A stretch of DNA of 50,623 bases. Origin: an uncultured Amaricoccus sp. Its GTDB lineage: Bacteria; Pseudomonadota; Alphaproteobacteria; Rhodobacterales; Rhodobacteraceae. The stretch is taken from NCBI RefSeq assembly GCF_937891315.1, contig NZ_CALAGI010000051.1:1-50623 (forward strand). The letters run 5' to 3'. Both the position numbers and the translations under genes were made by a program. Below are positions 1-7,535 of this stretch, piece after piece. The notes under the pieces are model-generated. The model was not told the DNA's origin, made no database searches, and was given only the letters and a program-made list of their open reading frames with translations. The first letter of the stretch is position 1. Every line of letters begins with the position of its first letter.

Positions 1-39
1 GGGCTTGTGTCCGACCCCTGAGTAAGAGTCAGCCGGCGT

Positions 40-118
40 GGCCGCTGGTACAAGATATTGCGCCAAATCAAGACTCTGGAGCGGACGAGCCGGCTCCGCC
101 GCTCCGGCGCCGCTCTGG
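40..118 (+). repeat. Dispersed repeat, copy 1
   Basis: A conserved core starting AAGATATTGCGC at base 52 and running through GAGCCGG is also found at 31366-31407 and, inverted, at 50570-50611. By eye the 42-base core here matches the third copy at 41 of 42 positions. It leads into a stem of GGAGCGG (78-84) with CCGCTCC (99-105). This copy lies about 150 bases upstream of phaC, unlike the other two, which sit next to gene 3' ends. I see nothing else in bases 1-259. Confidence 0.8.
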
Positions 119-274
119 CAGCGATATCCAGGCCGGACGGCATCGTCCGGGGATCAGGATATCGGCACTGACCGCCGGCCCCTCGAAGCGGAGCGGCCGA
201 AGCCTGCTTCAAACTCCCGTGACCGGCCAACGAGTTGTTCTGGCCGGCAAGACGACTAGGTGAAGGGAGGATCC

Positions 275-2122
275 GTGGGCTTCGGCGGGCGCGGGACGAA
301 TACGGAGGCTGGGACCGTGAAGGACGGAGCACTCGACGCGCGGGCGGCGCCGGCGGAGTCGCGGCCGGAGGGCGCGCGCGCCGCCGACCTCGGGCAGGAG
401 CACGGGCACGAGACCCTCCGGGCGCTGGACCGGATGCAGGTGGCGGCGATCGGCAAACTGACCGGCGGCCTCTCCCCGGCGGCGCTGGCGCTGGCGGGCT
501 TCGACTGGTGGATGCATCTGGCGAGATCGCCCGGCAAGCAGATCGAGCTCGCCGCCGAGGCCGCGCGGAAGTCGGCCCACCTCTGGACCCAACTCGCGGC
601 CTCCGCCGGCGGGCAGGCCGCCCCGGCCCGCGTCGAGCCTCTGCCGGGAGACAACCGCTTCCGCGGCGAGGCGTGGCAGAAGCCGCCCTTCTCCTTCTGG
701 GCCCAGGCCTTCCTGCTCAATCAGCAATGGTGGCACCAGGCCACGCACGACGTTCCGGGCGTGGCGCCGCACCATGAGGAGGTGGTGTCCTTCGTCGCGC
801 GCCAGATGCTCGACATCTTCTCGCCGTCCAACACCCCGCTCACCAACCCCGAGGTCATCGCCCGCGCGTCCGAGACCGGCGGGCGGAACTTCGTCGATGG
901 CTTGCGGAACTGGATCGAGGATGCGCGGCGCACCGCCGCGCAACAGCCGCCGGTCGGCGCCGAGAACTTCCGGGTCGGCAGGGACGTCGCGGTGACGCCG
1001 GGCAAGGTCGTCTACCGCAACCATCTGATCGAACTGATCCAGTATGCGCCCGCCACCGGGACCGTGCATGCCGAGCCGATCCTGATCGTCCCGGCCTGGA
1101 TCATGAAATACTACATCCTCGACCTGTCGCCGGAGAACTCGCTGATCCGCTATCTCGTCGGCGAGGGATACACCGTCTTCTGCATCTCCTGGCGCAATCC
1201 GACGGCCGAGGACCGCGAACTCGGGATGGACGACTACCGGCGGCTCGGGGTGATGGCGGCGCTCGACGCCGTCGGCGCCATCGTCCCCGGGGTGAAGATC
1301 CACGCGACCGGCTACTGCATCGGCGGCACGCTCCTCTCGATCGCCGCCGGGGCGATGGGCTGGGCCGGCGACCGGCGGCTCGCCTCGATGACGCTCTTCG
1401 CCGCCCAGACCGACTTCACCGAGCCGGGCGAACTGGCGCTCTTCATCGACCACAGCCAGATGCACATGCTCGAAGGCACGATGTGGGACCGCGGCTATCT
1501 CTCGGCCGATCAGATGGCCGGCGCCTTCCAGATGCTGCGCAGCAACGACCTCGTCTGGTCGCGGCTGGTCCACGACTATCTCACCGGCGAGCGCACGCCG
1601 ATGTTCGACCTGATGGCCTGGAACGCCGATTCGACGCGCATGCCCTACCGGATGCACACCGAGTACCTGCGGCGGCTCTATCTCGACAATGAACTCGCCG
1701 CCGGCCGCTTCGTCGTCGACGGCCGCCCGGTGGCGCTGCAGAACATCCGTGTGCCGATCTTCGTCGTCGGCACCGAGCGCGACCATGTCGCGCCGTGGCG
1801 TTCGGTCTACAAGATCCACTATCTCGCCGACACCGACGTGACCTTCGTCCTGACCAGCGGCGGGCACAATGCCGGCATCGTCAACGAACCGGGCCGTCCC
1901 GGACGAGGCTACCGCGTCGCCACGCAGCGCGTGGCCGGCTGCGTGCTCGGTCCCGACCAGTGGTTCGCGGCGGCCGAGCCGAAGACCGGATCCTGGTGGC
2001 CGGAATGGGTCGCCTGGCTCGAAGAGCAATCGGCGCCCGACCGGGTGGCCCCGCCGGGCCTCGGCGCGGCCGACTATCCGCCGATCATCGACGCGCCGGG
2101 GAGCTACGTCCTGCGGCGCTGA
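275..2122 (+). CDS. phaC: Class I poly(3-hydroxyalkanoate) synthase PhaC
   Basis: Polymerises (R)-3-hydroxyacyl-CoA into polyhydroxyalkanoate storage granules in the cytoplasm. The 615-aa protein has the PhaC N-terminal region (near FDWWMHLARSPGKQ) followed by an alpha/beta hydrolase core. The lipase-like box GYCIGGT carries the nucleophile Cys348; Asp503 (TERDHVAPW) and His531 (GGHNAGI) complete the triad. The length fits class I enzymes, which act without a PhaE/PhaR partner. I chose GTG at 275 because AAGGGAGG (263-270) sits 4 bases ahead of it; a GTG at 260 in the same frame would overlap that site. No phaA, phaB or phasin gene is adjacent. Confidence 0.95.
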   Translation: MGFGGRGTNTEAGTVKDGALDARAAPAESRPEGARAADLGQEHGHETLRALDRMQVAAIGKLTGGLSPAALALAGFDWWMHLARSPGKQIELAAEAARKSAHLWTQLAASAGGQAAPARVEPLPGDNRFRGEAWQKPPFSFWAQAFLLNQQWWHQATHDVPGVAPHHEEVVSFVARQMLDIFSPSNTPLTNPEVIARASETGGRNFVDGLRNWIEDARRTAAQQPPVGAENFRVGRDVAVTPGKVVYRNHLIELIQYAPATGTVHAEPILIVPAWIMKYYILDLSPENSLIRYLVGEGYTVFCISWRNPTAEDRELGMDDYRRLGVMAALDAVGAIVPGVKIHATGYCIGGTLLSIAAGAMGWAGDRRLASMTLFAAQTDFTEPGELALFIDHSQMHMLEGTMWDRGYLSADQMAGAFQMLRSNDLVWSRLVHDYLTGERTPMFDLMAWNADSTRMPYRMHTEYLRRLYLDNELAAGRFVVDGRPVALQNIRVPIFVVGTERDHVAPWRSVYKIHYLADTDVTFVLTSGGHNAGIVNEPGRPGRGYRVATQRVAGCVLGPDQWFAAAEPKTGSWWPEWVAWLEEQSAPDRVAPPGLGAADYPPIIDAPGSYVLRR

Positions 2123-2537
2123 ACGCCACGGCGTGCGCGCTCGTCTCGCACCAGCGGGGGACGGCTTGCCGAAGGCGGGGATCCGGCCCTGACAACGCGG
2201 CCTCCCGCCGCCCGGACCCGTCGTTAACCTTTTGGCCGCCCGCGCGCGACTGGCATATGCCTTGCGCATGGAATGCGCATGGAATGTGCATTCAGGAAAC
2301 CGCCCTTAACCATTGGAACACAAGCGAAACCCGGCTTCCTCTCCCCGCCTCGCGCCATCCCCCCGAGACGCCGGAAAGCTGGCCCGGAATCGCGGCCGCG
2401 CCCGGGCCTGTTGCCGCCGAACCGCGCACCCGCGCATTTCGCGGCTTCCGCGGAAGCGCCGTGTCCCGGCCGCGACCCGCCGGCGCTATAGTCGGCGCAA
2501 GCGAATCGGACGCGCGAGAGCGGCGAGGCAGGGCGGA
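2123..2537. other. Intergenic region between phaC and barrel gene
   Basis: A 415-base gap without a convincing gene; ORFs across it on both strands look like high-GC shadows. It contains the dyad GGCATATGCC and an 11-bp tandem repeat (listed separately). A possible -10 element, TATAGT near 2487, lies about 50 bases before the next gene, with no clear -35. Confidence 0.6.
2252..2294. repeat. Palindrome plus 11-bp tandem repeats
   Basis: A perfect 10-bp palindrome GGCATATGCC (2252-2261) is followed by TGCGCATGGAA (2263-2273), an identical TGCGCATGGAA (2274-2284) and a degenerate third unit TGTGCATTCA (2285-2294). The 11-base period is about one helical turn, so a DNA-binding protein would meet the units on the same face. 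It lies about 245 bases upstream of the barrel gene and 130 bases after phaC. Confidence 0.55.
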
Positions 2538-3521
2538 ATGATGGGCATGGGCGCGCGGGACGGCCGCGCATGGCGGCGCGCCGTCTGGCTCCTGCTCGCT
2601 GCCGGGTTGATCGCGGGGCCGGCGCGGGCGGCCAAGATCGAGGATCTGGTGGCCTGGTCGCTCGAAAAGAACGCGGCCGGGGCCCTCGCGGTCCTCGGGA
2701 TCAGCGCGGTGCCGAGCGAGACGGCGAGCGCGCTGATCGTGAATACCGGCACGCGGCCCCGGGATGGCTCGGACTTTCAGGCGGCGCAGCTCGGCGGCGG
2801 CTTTACCTGGAGCGAGGCTTTCCCGCTCTATCTCGAAGGCTATATCGGCTACAATCGCTACGTCCCTTCGTTTGTCCTGACCGAAGGACAGCAGTCGAGC
2901 CGCTTCCTGCCGAAATGGACCGGCGTGGCGGCGACGGGGGGGATCGGCTGGGACGTCCGGCTCGGCGAAAATCTGGTCATCCGGCCAATGCTGAATGTCA
3001 CGCTCGGCCAGATCGCCAGCGACACCGCCTTCGTCGCGGCCTTCATCGCTGACCGGCTCGACGCCGACGAACTGCATTTCGTGCGCGACGGCGGACTGAC
3101 GGCGGGCGGCCTCGGCGGGTCGCTGGTGCTAGCCTATGACCGGAGCTTTGCGAACGACGTCCAGGTCGACTGGACCCTGCGCTACACCAATATCCACCTG
3201 AAACCGATCGCCGGCGATCGCGGCGTGGTGGCGAGCGCCGACGCCGAGACGCTCGCATTCTGGTCGCGGCTGCGGCTGCCGACGGACTGGCAGGCCTTCG
3301 GCAGGCCGATCCGTTCGGTCAGCGAATTCTCGGCCTCGTGGCTGCCCGGGGATCAGGGCGACATCCTGAATACCGACTGGCTGGCGCAGATCGGCTTTGG
3401 CTACGAGATCGACGTGAGCGAGACCTCGATCCCCTGGATCACCAAGGGCCGCGCCATGTTCCGCTATACCCGAGGCGACGTGCTCGAAGGCTGGGGCCTC
3501 GGGCTCGCCGTCAGTTTCTAG
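2538..3521 (+). CDS. Outer-membrane beta-barrel protein, autotransporter-barrel type
   Basis: The 327-aa protein begins with a charged stretch and a hydrophobic signal peptide ending near GPARA, predicting Sec export. The rest shows alternating amphipathic strands rich in aromatic and glycine residues (for example FPLYLEGYIGYNRY and MFRYTRGDVLEGWGLGLAVSF) and ends in Phe, as BAM-assembled barrels do. It resembles the solitary autotransporter-barrel family (Pfam PF11557) as I remember it; the family name is tentative. I chose ATG 2538 because GGCAGGG lies just upstream; ATGs at 2541 and 2547 are also possible. No passenger domain is present. The stop codon is TAG followed by AG, as in several other genes here. 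Confidence 0.7.
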   Translation: MMGMGARDGRAWRRAVWLLLAAGLIAGPARAAKIEDLVAWSLEKNAAGALAVLGISAVPSETASALIVNTGTRPRDGSDFQAAQLGGGFTWSEAFPLYLEGYIGYNRYVPSFVLTEGQQSSRFLPKWTGVAATGGIGWDVRLGENLVIRPMLNVTLGQIASDTAFVAAFIADRLDADELHFVRDGGLTAGGLGGSLVLAYDRSFANDVQVDWTLRYTNIHLKPIAGDRGVVASADAETLAFWSRLRLPTDWQAFGRPIRSVSEFSASWLPGDQGDILNTDWLAQIGFGYEIDVSETSIPWITKGRAMFRYTRGDVLEGWGLGLAVSF

Positions 3522-3543
3522 AGTGTGAGTTGGCAGACCGAAA

Positions 3544-3580
3544 GTTTCCGGGGTCAGGAGCCCGACAGGAAATCGGAAAC
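3544..3580 (+). terminator. Hairpin after barrel gene
   Basis: Arms GTTTCCG (3544-3550) and CGGAAAC (3574-3580) flank a 23-base loop that can itself pair in part. It lies 23 bases after the barrel gene stop. There is no T run, so any termination function is weakly supported. Confidence 0.4.
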
Positions 3581-3598
3581 GGCGCCGCCACTTGTGCC

Positions 3599-3721
3599 GA
3601 GACCGGGGTGATGCGTTTCATGATCGGTGAGGCTGGCGTGGTCTACGAGGCCGATCTCGGCGACGACAGGCTGGCGGTGGCGGACGCGATCGATTCCTTC
3701 GAACCCGGCAAGGGCCGGGAC
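3599..3721 (+). pseudogene. Remnant of a DUF2950 C-terminus
   Basis: In the frame starting at 3599 the translation includes ETGVMRFMIGEAGVVYEADL followed by GDDRLAVADAIDSFEPGKG. This resembles the end of DUF2950 proteins as I recall them (TGVMTF, then GVVYQKDLG, then a short helix and DP). Nothing upstream in any frame resembles the other roughly 250 residues of that family, and the natural stop is missing: the frame runs on antisense to the XRE gene. I read this as a decayed fragment rather than a functional gene. The remaining bases between 3581 and 3800 show nothing else. Confidence 0.5.
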
Positions 3722-3800
3722 CGTCTTTCGCAACAGCGGTTCCCGGCGGACCTTTCCTCGACGAGCGCGGCCCGGCTGGCGGGATGTCGGTGTCGCATCG

Positions 3801-4235
3801 TCAGCCGCTTCTCGCCATCGAGGAGGCGAGGGAGAGCAGCGCCTGCCGGGCATTGGGATCGGAGATCCGGGCAAGCGCCTCCTGAATGCGACCCGCGTCG
3901 GACGACGCCGCGCCGCGGCCGAGCGAGCAGAGCTTCGGCTCCTCGAGGTCGTCGAAGAAATGCTGCACCGGAATGCCGAGCAGCGCCGCCAGCTGGTAGA
4001 GTCGCCCGGCCCCGATCCGGTTCGTGCCCTTCTCGTACTTCTGCACCTGGCTGAAGGTGACGCCGAGATGACGGCCGAGCGCGGCCTGGCTGAGACCGAC
4101 CTCCACGCGGCGGGCGCGAAGGCGCTGGCCGACATGGACGTCGATCCGGTTCGCGAGATCGCGCTCCCAGATCTGATCGCCGGACTGGGCCACTTCGCCC
4201 CGCTCCCGCGAAACAGCCAGACGCATGTTGATCAT
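3801..4235 (-). CDS. XRE-family helix-turn-helix regulator
   Basis: A 144-aa protein with a Cro/CI-type HTH near residues 28-85 (VGQRLRARRVEVGLSQAALG, then LGVTFSQVQKYEKGTNRIG). The C-terminal 60 residues are helical and lack a recognisable ligand domain. This architecture is a common alphaproteobacterial type. I chose ATG at 4235 because AGGGAAGG lies 8 bases upstream; a longer frame to 4259 has no such site. It lies downstream of luxI on the same strand with 138 bases between them, so it could be read with luxI or from its own promoter. Target genes are unknown. Confidence 0.85.
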   Translation of the reverse strand: MINMRLAVSRERGEVAQSGDQIWERDLANRIDVHVGQRLRARRVEVGLSQAALGRHLGVTFSQVQKYEKGTNRIGAGRLYQLAALLGIPVQHFFDDLEEPKLCSLGRGAASSDAGRIQEALARISDPNARQALLSLASSMARSG

Positions 4236-4304
4236 CGCTGCGACCTTCCCTGCCACCACGCCCTGCCACGGCCGAAGTTTCGCGGTCGCGGCCTCGAAGG
4301 GAAA

Positions 4305-4326
4305 CCTGTCTGTTTGTACAGACGGG
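4305..4326 (-). terminator. Hairpin between luxI and the XRE gene
   Basis: On the minus strand CCCGTCTG and CAGACAGG pair (one G-U in RNA) around loop TACAAA, followed by TTTCCC. It lies about 50 bases past the luxI stop and 70 bases before the XRE start. It could be a weak terminator for luxI, or an operator for the XRE gene, since GTCTG and CAGAC form a dyad with 6-base spacing. I cannot decide between the two. Confidence 0.4.
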
Positions 4327-4373
4327 CGGGGGATGACGTGCGTGTGATCGGCGCGCGCCGGAACGGGCGCGGC

Positions 4374-4979
4374 TCATTCGGCGGCGATGCCATGGGCGAC
4401 GGGGGCGAGGCAGGGCATCCGCAGCATGGCATAGCTTCGCCCGTCGCTCTCGCAATAGGGCGCGCCCACCCGCCGGGCGGGAAAGCCGAGCTGGCGCAAC
4501 GCCCGTCCCATCGCCAGAGGCGACAGCGAGATGAGCTCGTCCCCGCCGCTCTCCCGTACGAGGCTGATCGCGCCGGTGAGAATCAGCGACAGGCAATAGG
4601 ACCGCTCCGCCTGGGTCGCGACTTCGTCCGAGATGACGAGGCGTGTGATTTCCCAGACCGCGTCGGTCGCGATCTCCTCGGTGACGACACTCGGCGGAAT
4701 GGCGAGATCGCCGCGCAGCGCGTCGCGCAGCATGTAGCTGTGCCGCCCCCAGACGGAGGTGGTCGGCATTACGCGGGCGCCGCCGACCACCGCCTGGCCG
4801 CGAAGGACCAACGCGTATCGCGCGCATGGATTGTCATACTGATCCATCTCGACATCGTCGTTGTGCGGGATGTCCCAACTGAGAACATCGACGAAAAACC
4901 GCTTTCGAACGCTCAGATACTGATGAAACGCCGATCCGTGCCGGTGCTGGTCGAGAAAATCGAAGGTAATGCAGTGCAT
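4374..4979 (-). CDS. luxI: LuxI-type acyl-homoserine-lactone synthase
   Basis: Makes acyl-homoserine-lactone signals from S-adenosylmethionine and an acyl-carrier-protein or acyl-CoA substrate. The 201-aa protein keeps the invariant family residues: Arg25, Phe29 and Trp35 (RKRFFVDVLSW), Glu44, Asp46 and Asp49 (EMDQYDN), Arg69 (GGARVMP), and Glu110 and Arg113 (WEITRLV). Start ATG 4979 follows AGGGGAG at 7 bases; that site lies within a 21-bp palindrome (4984-5004). It is downstream of and co-oriented with its likely receptor gene luxR, 76 bases apart. The acyl chain made cannot be read from the sequence. Confidence 0.95.
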   Translation of the reverse strand: MHCITFDFLDQHRHGSAFHQYLSVRKRFFVDVLSWDIPHNDDVEMDQYDNPCARYALVLRGQAVVGGARVMPTTSVWGRHSYMLRDALRGDLAIPPSVVTEEIATDAVWEITRLVISDEVATQAERSYCLSLILTGAISLVRESGGDELISLSPLAMGRALRQLGFPARRVGAPYCESDGRSYAMLRMPCLAPVAHGIAAE

Positions 4980-4983
4980 GGTT

Positions 4984-5004
4984 CACTCCCCTGACAGGAG
5001 AGTG
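4984..5004 (-). promoter_or_regulatory. Palindrome covering the luxI ribosome binding site
   Basis: On the minus strand CACTCTCCTG and CAGGGGAGTG flank a central T, giving a near-perfect 21-bp dyad. As RNA, CACUCUCC pairs with GGGGAGUG (one U-G pair) around loop UGUCA, hiding the luxI Shine-Dalgarno sequence. As DNA, it has the size and CCTG/CAGG character of a lux-box-like operator, although it lies immediately before the start codon. Confidence 0.55.
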
Positions 5005-5055
5005 CAGCTAAGCCGGCTCGGCCCGGTTTGTTAATGGGCGTGGCACACCCGACGC

Positions 5056-5709
5056 TCAGATCATGCCCAGCATCGTCGCCCGCGCCGCCGCCTGTGAGCC
5101 GGTCTTCGCGTTGAGTTTCAGTCGGGCATTGCGCAGACGCTGCTTCACGGCACTCTCGGAAACGCCAAGGGCCGAGGCGATCTCCTTCATGAGCAGGCCG
5201 TTCTTGACCAGGCCCAGAGTTTCGAGTTCGGCCTCGGTCAGGTTTTGGGGCCGGGCAAAGGCCTCGTGCGCCGCGCGGACCCCGTCGTGCAACTGGTCGA
5301 GCTCGGCATCGGAATAATCCCGATCGGACCTGAAGAAGAAGCCGAAGCTGCGCTCCCCCCGCGCCCCCGGATCGACGCAGCAGACGACGGCGCCATGGTT
5401 CAGCCCGTAATATTTCGCCAGCTCCAGCACACCGAGATCGTCGCGCCGGGCGAGGTCGGAGGTCCGGACCCGGCCCTCGTTGCCATGGGCCCAGGCCATC
5501 GCCGGATCATGCACCAGAAAGCCGCTGGCGGTATATTCCCGCACCCAGTCGTCCGGCAGGCAATTCTGCTCCAGCACCGGAAAGATGAAGCTGATGCGGA
5601 TCGCGATGTAGAATCCGGCCGGAGCCAGCCGCCGCGGCCCGTCCGAACGAACCCAGCTTGACGCGTCTCGCACGTCCGCCGCTGCGCCTTCCGCTTTTTT
5701 CGCGTACAT
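5056..5709 (-). CDS. luxR: LuxR-family quorum-sensing transcription factor
   Basis: A 217-aa receptor-regulator. Residues 1-150 form the autoinducer-binding domain with the conserved pocket pattern (DDWVREY, HDPAMAW). A LuxR-type HTH follows (LTEAELETLGLVKNGLLMKE, then SALGVSESAVKQRLRNARLKL). It presumably binds the signal made by the adjacent synthase and controls luxI among other genes. I prefer ATG 5709; the frame is open to an ATG at 5766, but that extension has no family resemblance. A divergent paralogue without HTH starts 77 bases away at 5787, so the two share a promoter region in which I could not find a clear lux box. Confidence 0.93.
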   Translation of the reverse strand: MYAKKAEGAAADVRDASSWVRSDGPRRLAPAGFYIAIRISFIFPVLEQNCLPDDWVREYTASGFLVHDPAMAWAHGNEGRVRTSDLARRDDLGVLELAKYYGLNHGAVVCCVDPGARGERSFGFFFRSDRDYSDAELDQLHDGVRAAHEAFARPQNLTEAELETLGLVKNGLLMKEIASALGVSESAVKQRLRNARLKLNAKTGSQAAARATMLGMI

Positions 5710-5786
5710 GGATGATTCTACTCTCGCCCGTGGGGGAAACCTAGGGTGGACGCCTTCGTTCTGCAACCTTATAGCGAGCCCGGCCG

Positions 5787-6275
5787 GTGAACCTGCTCAA
5801 ACGTGCGAGTGTAGCGGCGTTGCTCCACGATCTCGATGCGCGGAGTCCGGCGGGCTGCGCCATCGGGCTGCATATCCGCTTCACCACGCCGCTCTACATG
5901 TTCCAGTCCTATCCGAAACGCTGGATGGATCAATACGCGGGCCGCGGGCTGCTGGTGGTCGATCCCACGGTGCATTGGGGGATGAACAATGTCGGCTCGG
6001 TGCGGTGGCGCGACCTCGAGAGCATCGACACCCATGGCGTGCTCGACCGGGCACGGGACTTCGGCATCATGAATGGCGTGACCATCGCCCTGCTGCTCGA
6101 CGGCTCGCGCAGCATCGCGAGCTTTGCCCGCTCGGACCGAGACTATGACGCCTGCGAGATCGCCGAGCTCGAACTGACCTTTTCGGCCCTGCACCGAGTG
6201 ACCGCCACCCCCGACGATCTGGCCGACGAGGATCGCCTGGCGCTGAAGGATCTGTCGGTCCGTCTGACCCATTGA
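5787..6275 (+). CDS. Autoinducer-binding-domain-only LuxR paralogue
   Basis: A 162-aa protein homologous to the N-terminal domain of the neighbouring LuxR: it keeps the pocket pattern (RWMDQYAGRG, VDPTVHW) and shares RSDRDY followed by the linker helix. It ends at LADEDRLALKDLSVRLTH, aligning with the first HTH helix of the neighbour (LTEAELETLGLVKNGLL), so the DNA-recognition helix is absent. I found no HTH remnant downstream. GTG 5787 is preceded only by a weak site. A HTH-less receptor could titrate signal or form inactive dimers with LuxR, as TrlR does with TraR; this role is an inference. Confidence 0.8.
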   Translation: MNLLKRASVAALLHDLDARSPAGCAIGLHIRFTTPLYMFQSYPKRWMDQYAGRGLLVVDPTVHWGMNNVGSVRWRDLESIDTHGVLDRARDFGIMNGVTIALLLDGSRSIASFARSDRDYDACEIAELELTFSALHRVTATPDDLADEDRLALKDLSVRLTH

Positions 6276-6386
6276 GGCCCGCCGCGTCGCCTCCGCCGAA
6301 ATGACCGCCGCTACTCGCCAACCGACGCTTGCGCCAGCGTCCCGGGCCGGGTGAGAATGCGGCCAGACCGACGAGGGAGAGGACCG

Positions 6387-7535
6387 ATGACGCTGACACG
6401 CCTGACGGGAACCACCGCGCTGCTCTCGCTGCTGGCCCAGGCGGGGCTCGCGCAGGTCGCGGCGATCGGCGCGGGCGAGGGTGCGCTCAACATCGTCGCG
6501 TGGCCCGGCTATATCGAGCGCGGCGAGACCGACAAGGGCTTCGACTGGGTGACGAAGTTCGAGGAGGCGACGGGCTGCCAGGTCAATGTCAAGACGGCGA
6601 ACACCTCCGACGAGATGGTCGCGCTGATGAACGAGGGCGGCTTTGACCTCGTCACCGCCTCGGGCGACGCCTCGCTGCGCCTCGTCGCCGGCAAGCGGGT
6701 GCAGCCGATCAACACCGATCTCATCCCGTCCTGGTCCAAGGTCGACGACCGGCTGAAGGACGCGCCCTGGTTCACGGTGGACGGCATCCACTACGGCGTG
6801 CCCTACCAGTGGGGGCCGAACGTCCTCATGTACAATTCCGACGTCTTCAAGGAGGCGCCGAAATCGTGGTCGGTGGTCTTCGAGGAGCAGACGCTGCCCG
6901 ACGGCAAGTCGAACAAGGGGCGCGTGCAGGCCTATGACGGCCCGATCCACATCGCCGACGCCGCGCAGTATCTGATGGCGCACAAGCCCGACCTCGGCAT
7001 CACCAACCCCTACGAGCTGACCGAGGACCAGTACAAGGCCGCCCTCGATCTCCTCCGCGCTCAGCGCCAGTTGGTCGGCCGCTACTGGCACGACGCCATG
7101 ATCCAGATCGACGACTTCAAGAACGAGGGCGTCGTCGCGTCCGGCTCCTGGCCCTTCCAGGTCAACCTCCTGAAGTCCGAGAACGCCCCGATCGCCTCCA
7201 CCATCCCGGAGGAGGGCGCCACCGGCTGGGCCGACACCACGATGATGGAAGCCGACGCCGCGCATCCGAACTGCGCCTATCTCTGGATGGAGCATACGCT
7301 GAACTCGAACCTGCAAAGCGACCTCTCGGTCTGGTTCGGCTCCAATCCCGTGGTCCCCGCGGCTTGCGAGGACGCCTCCGGCCAGCAGACCAAGGAAGGC
7401 TGCGCCGCCAACGGCTTCGAGGATTTCGACCGCGTCCGCTTCTGGACCACCCCGGTCAGCAAATGCGCCGCCGGCGACTGCGTGCCCTACTACCGCTGGG
7501 TGTCGGACTATATCGGGGTGATCGGCGGCCGCTGA
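6387..7535 (+). CDS. ydcS: Putrescine ABC transporter, periplasmic binding protein
   Basis: A 382-aa PotD-type solute-binding protein with an N-terminal signal peptide. The mature part has stretches I recognise from E. coli YdcS: AWPGYIERG, TASGDASLRLVAGKRVQPIN, PYQWGPNVLMYN, FKNEGVVASGSWP and the C-terminal DYIGVIGGR. Length matches YdcS (381 aa) better than PotD. Start ATG 6387 follows GAGGGAGAGG. It is the first gene of a five-gene operon with overlapping junctions. E. coli YdcS has also been reported to have polyhydroxybutyrate synthase activity; whether that applies here is unknown. Confidence 0.93.
   Translation: MTLTRLTGTTALLSLLAQAGLAQVAAIGAGEGALNIVAWPGYIERGETDKGFDWVTKFEEATGCQVNVKTANTSDEMVALMNEGGFDLVTASGDASLRLVAGKRVQPINTDLIPSWSKVDDRLKDAPWFTVDGIHYGVPYQWGPNVLMYNSDVFKEAPKSWSVVFEEQTLPDGKSNKGRVQAYDGPIHIADAAQYLMAHKPDLGITNPYELTEDQYKAALDLLRAQRQLVGRYWHDAMIQIDDFKNEGVVASGSWPFQVNLLKSENAPIASTIPEEGATGWADTTMMEADAAHPNCAYLWMEHTLNSNLQSDLSVWFGSNPVVPAACEDASGQQTKEGCAANGFEDFDRVRFWTTPVSKCAAGDCVPYYRWVSDYIGVIGGR

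Noticed and set aside
209..2269. A 686-codon open frame on the minus strand opposite phaC
   Set aside because: The translation is arginine- and glycine-rich with no domain and mirrors the strongly conserved phaC frame; it is a high-GC antisense shadow. Similar shadows oppose ydcS, patD, the symporter-kinase, actP, cysI and degP.
5710..5786. A lux box in the luxR divergent intergenic region
   Set aside because: Only a short CCTAGG palindrome is present; no 18-20 bp dyad with CTG/CAG arms could be found.
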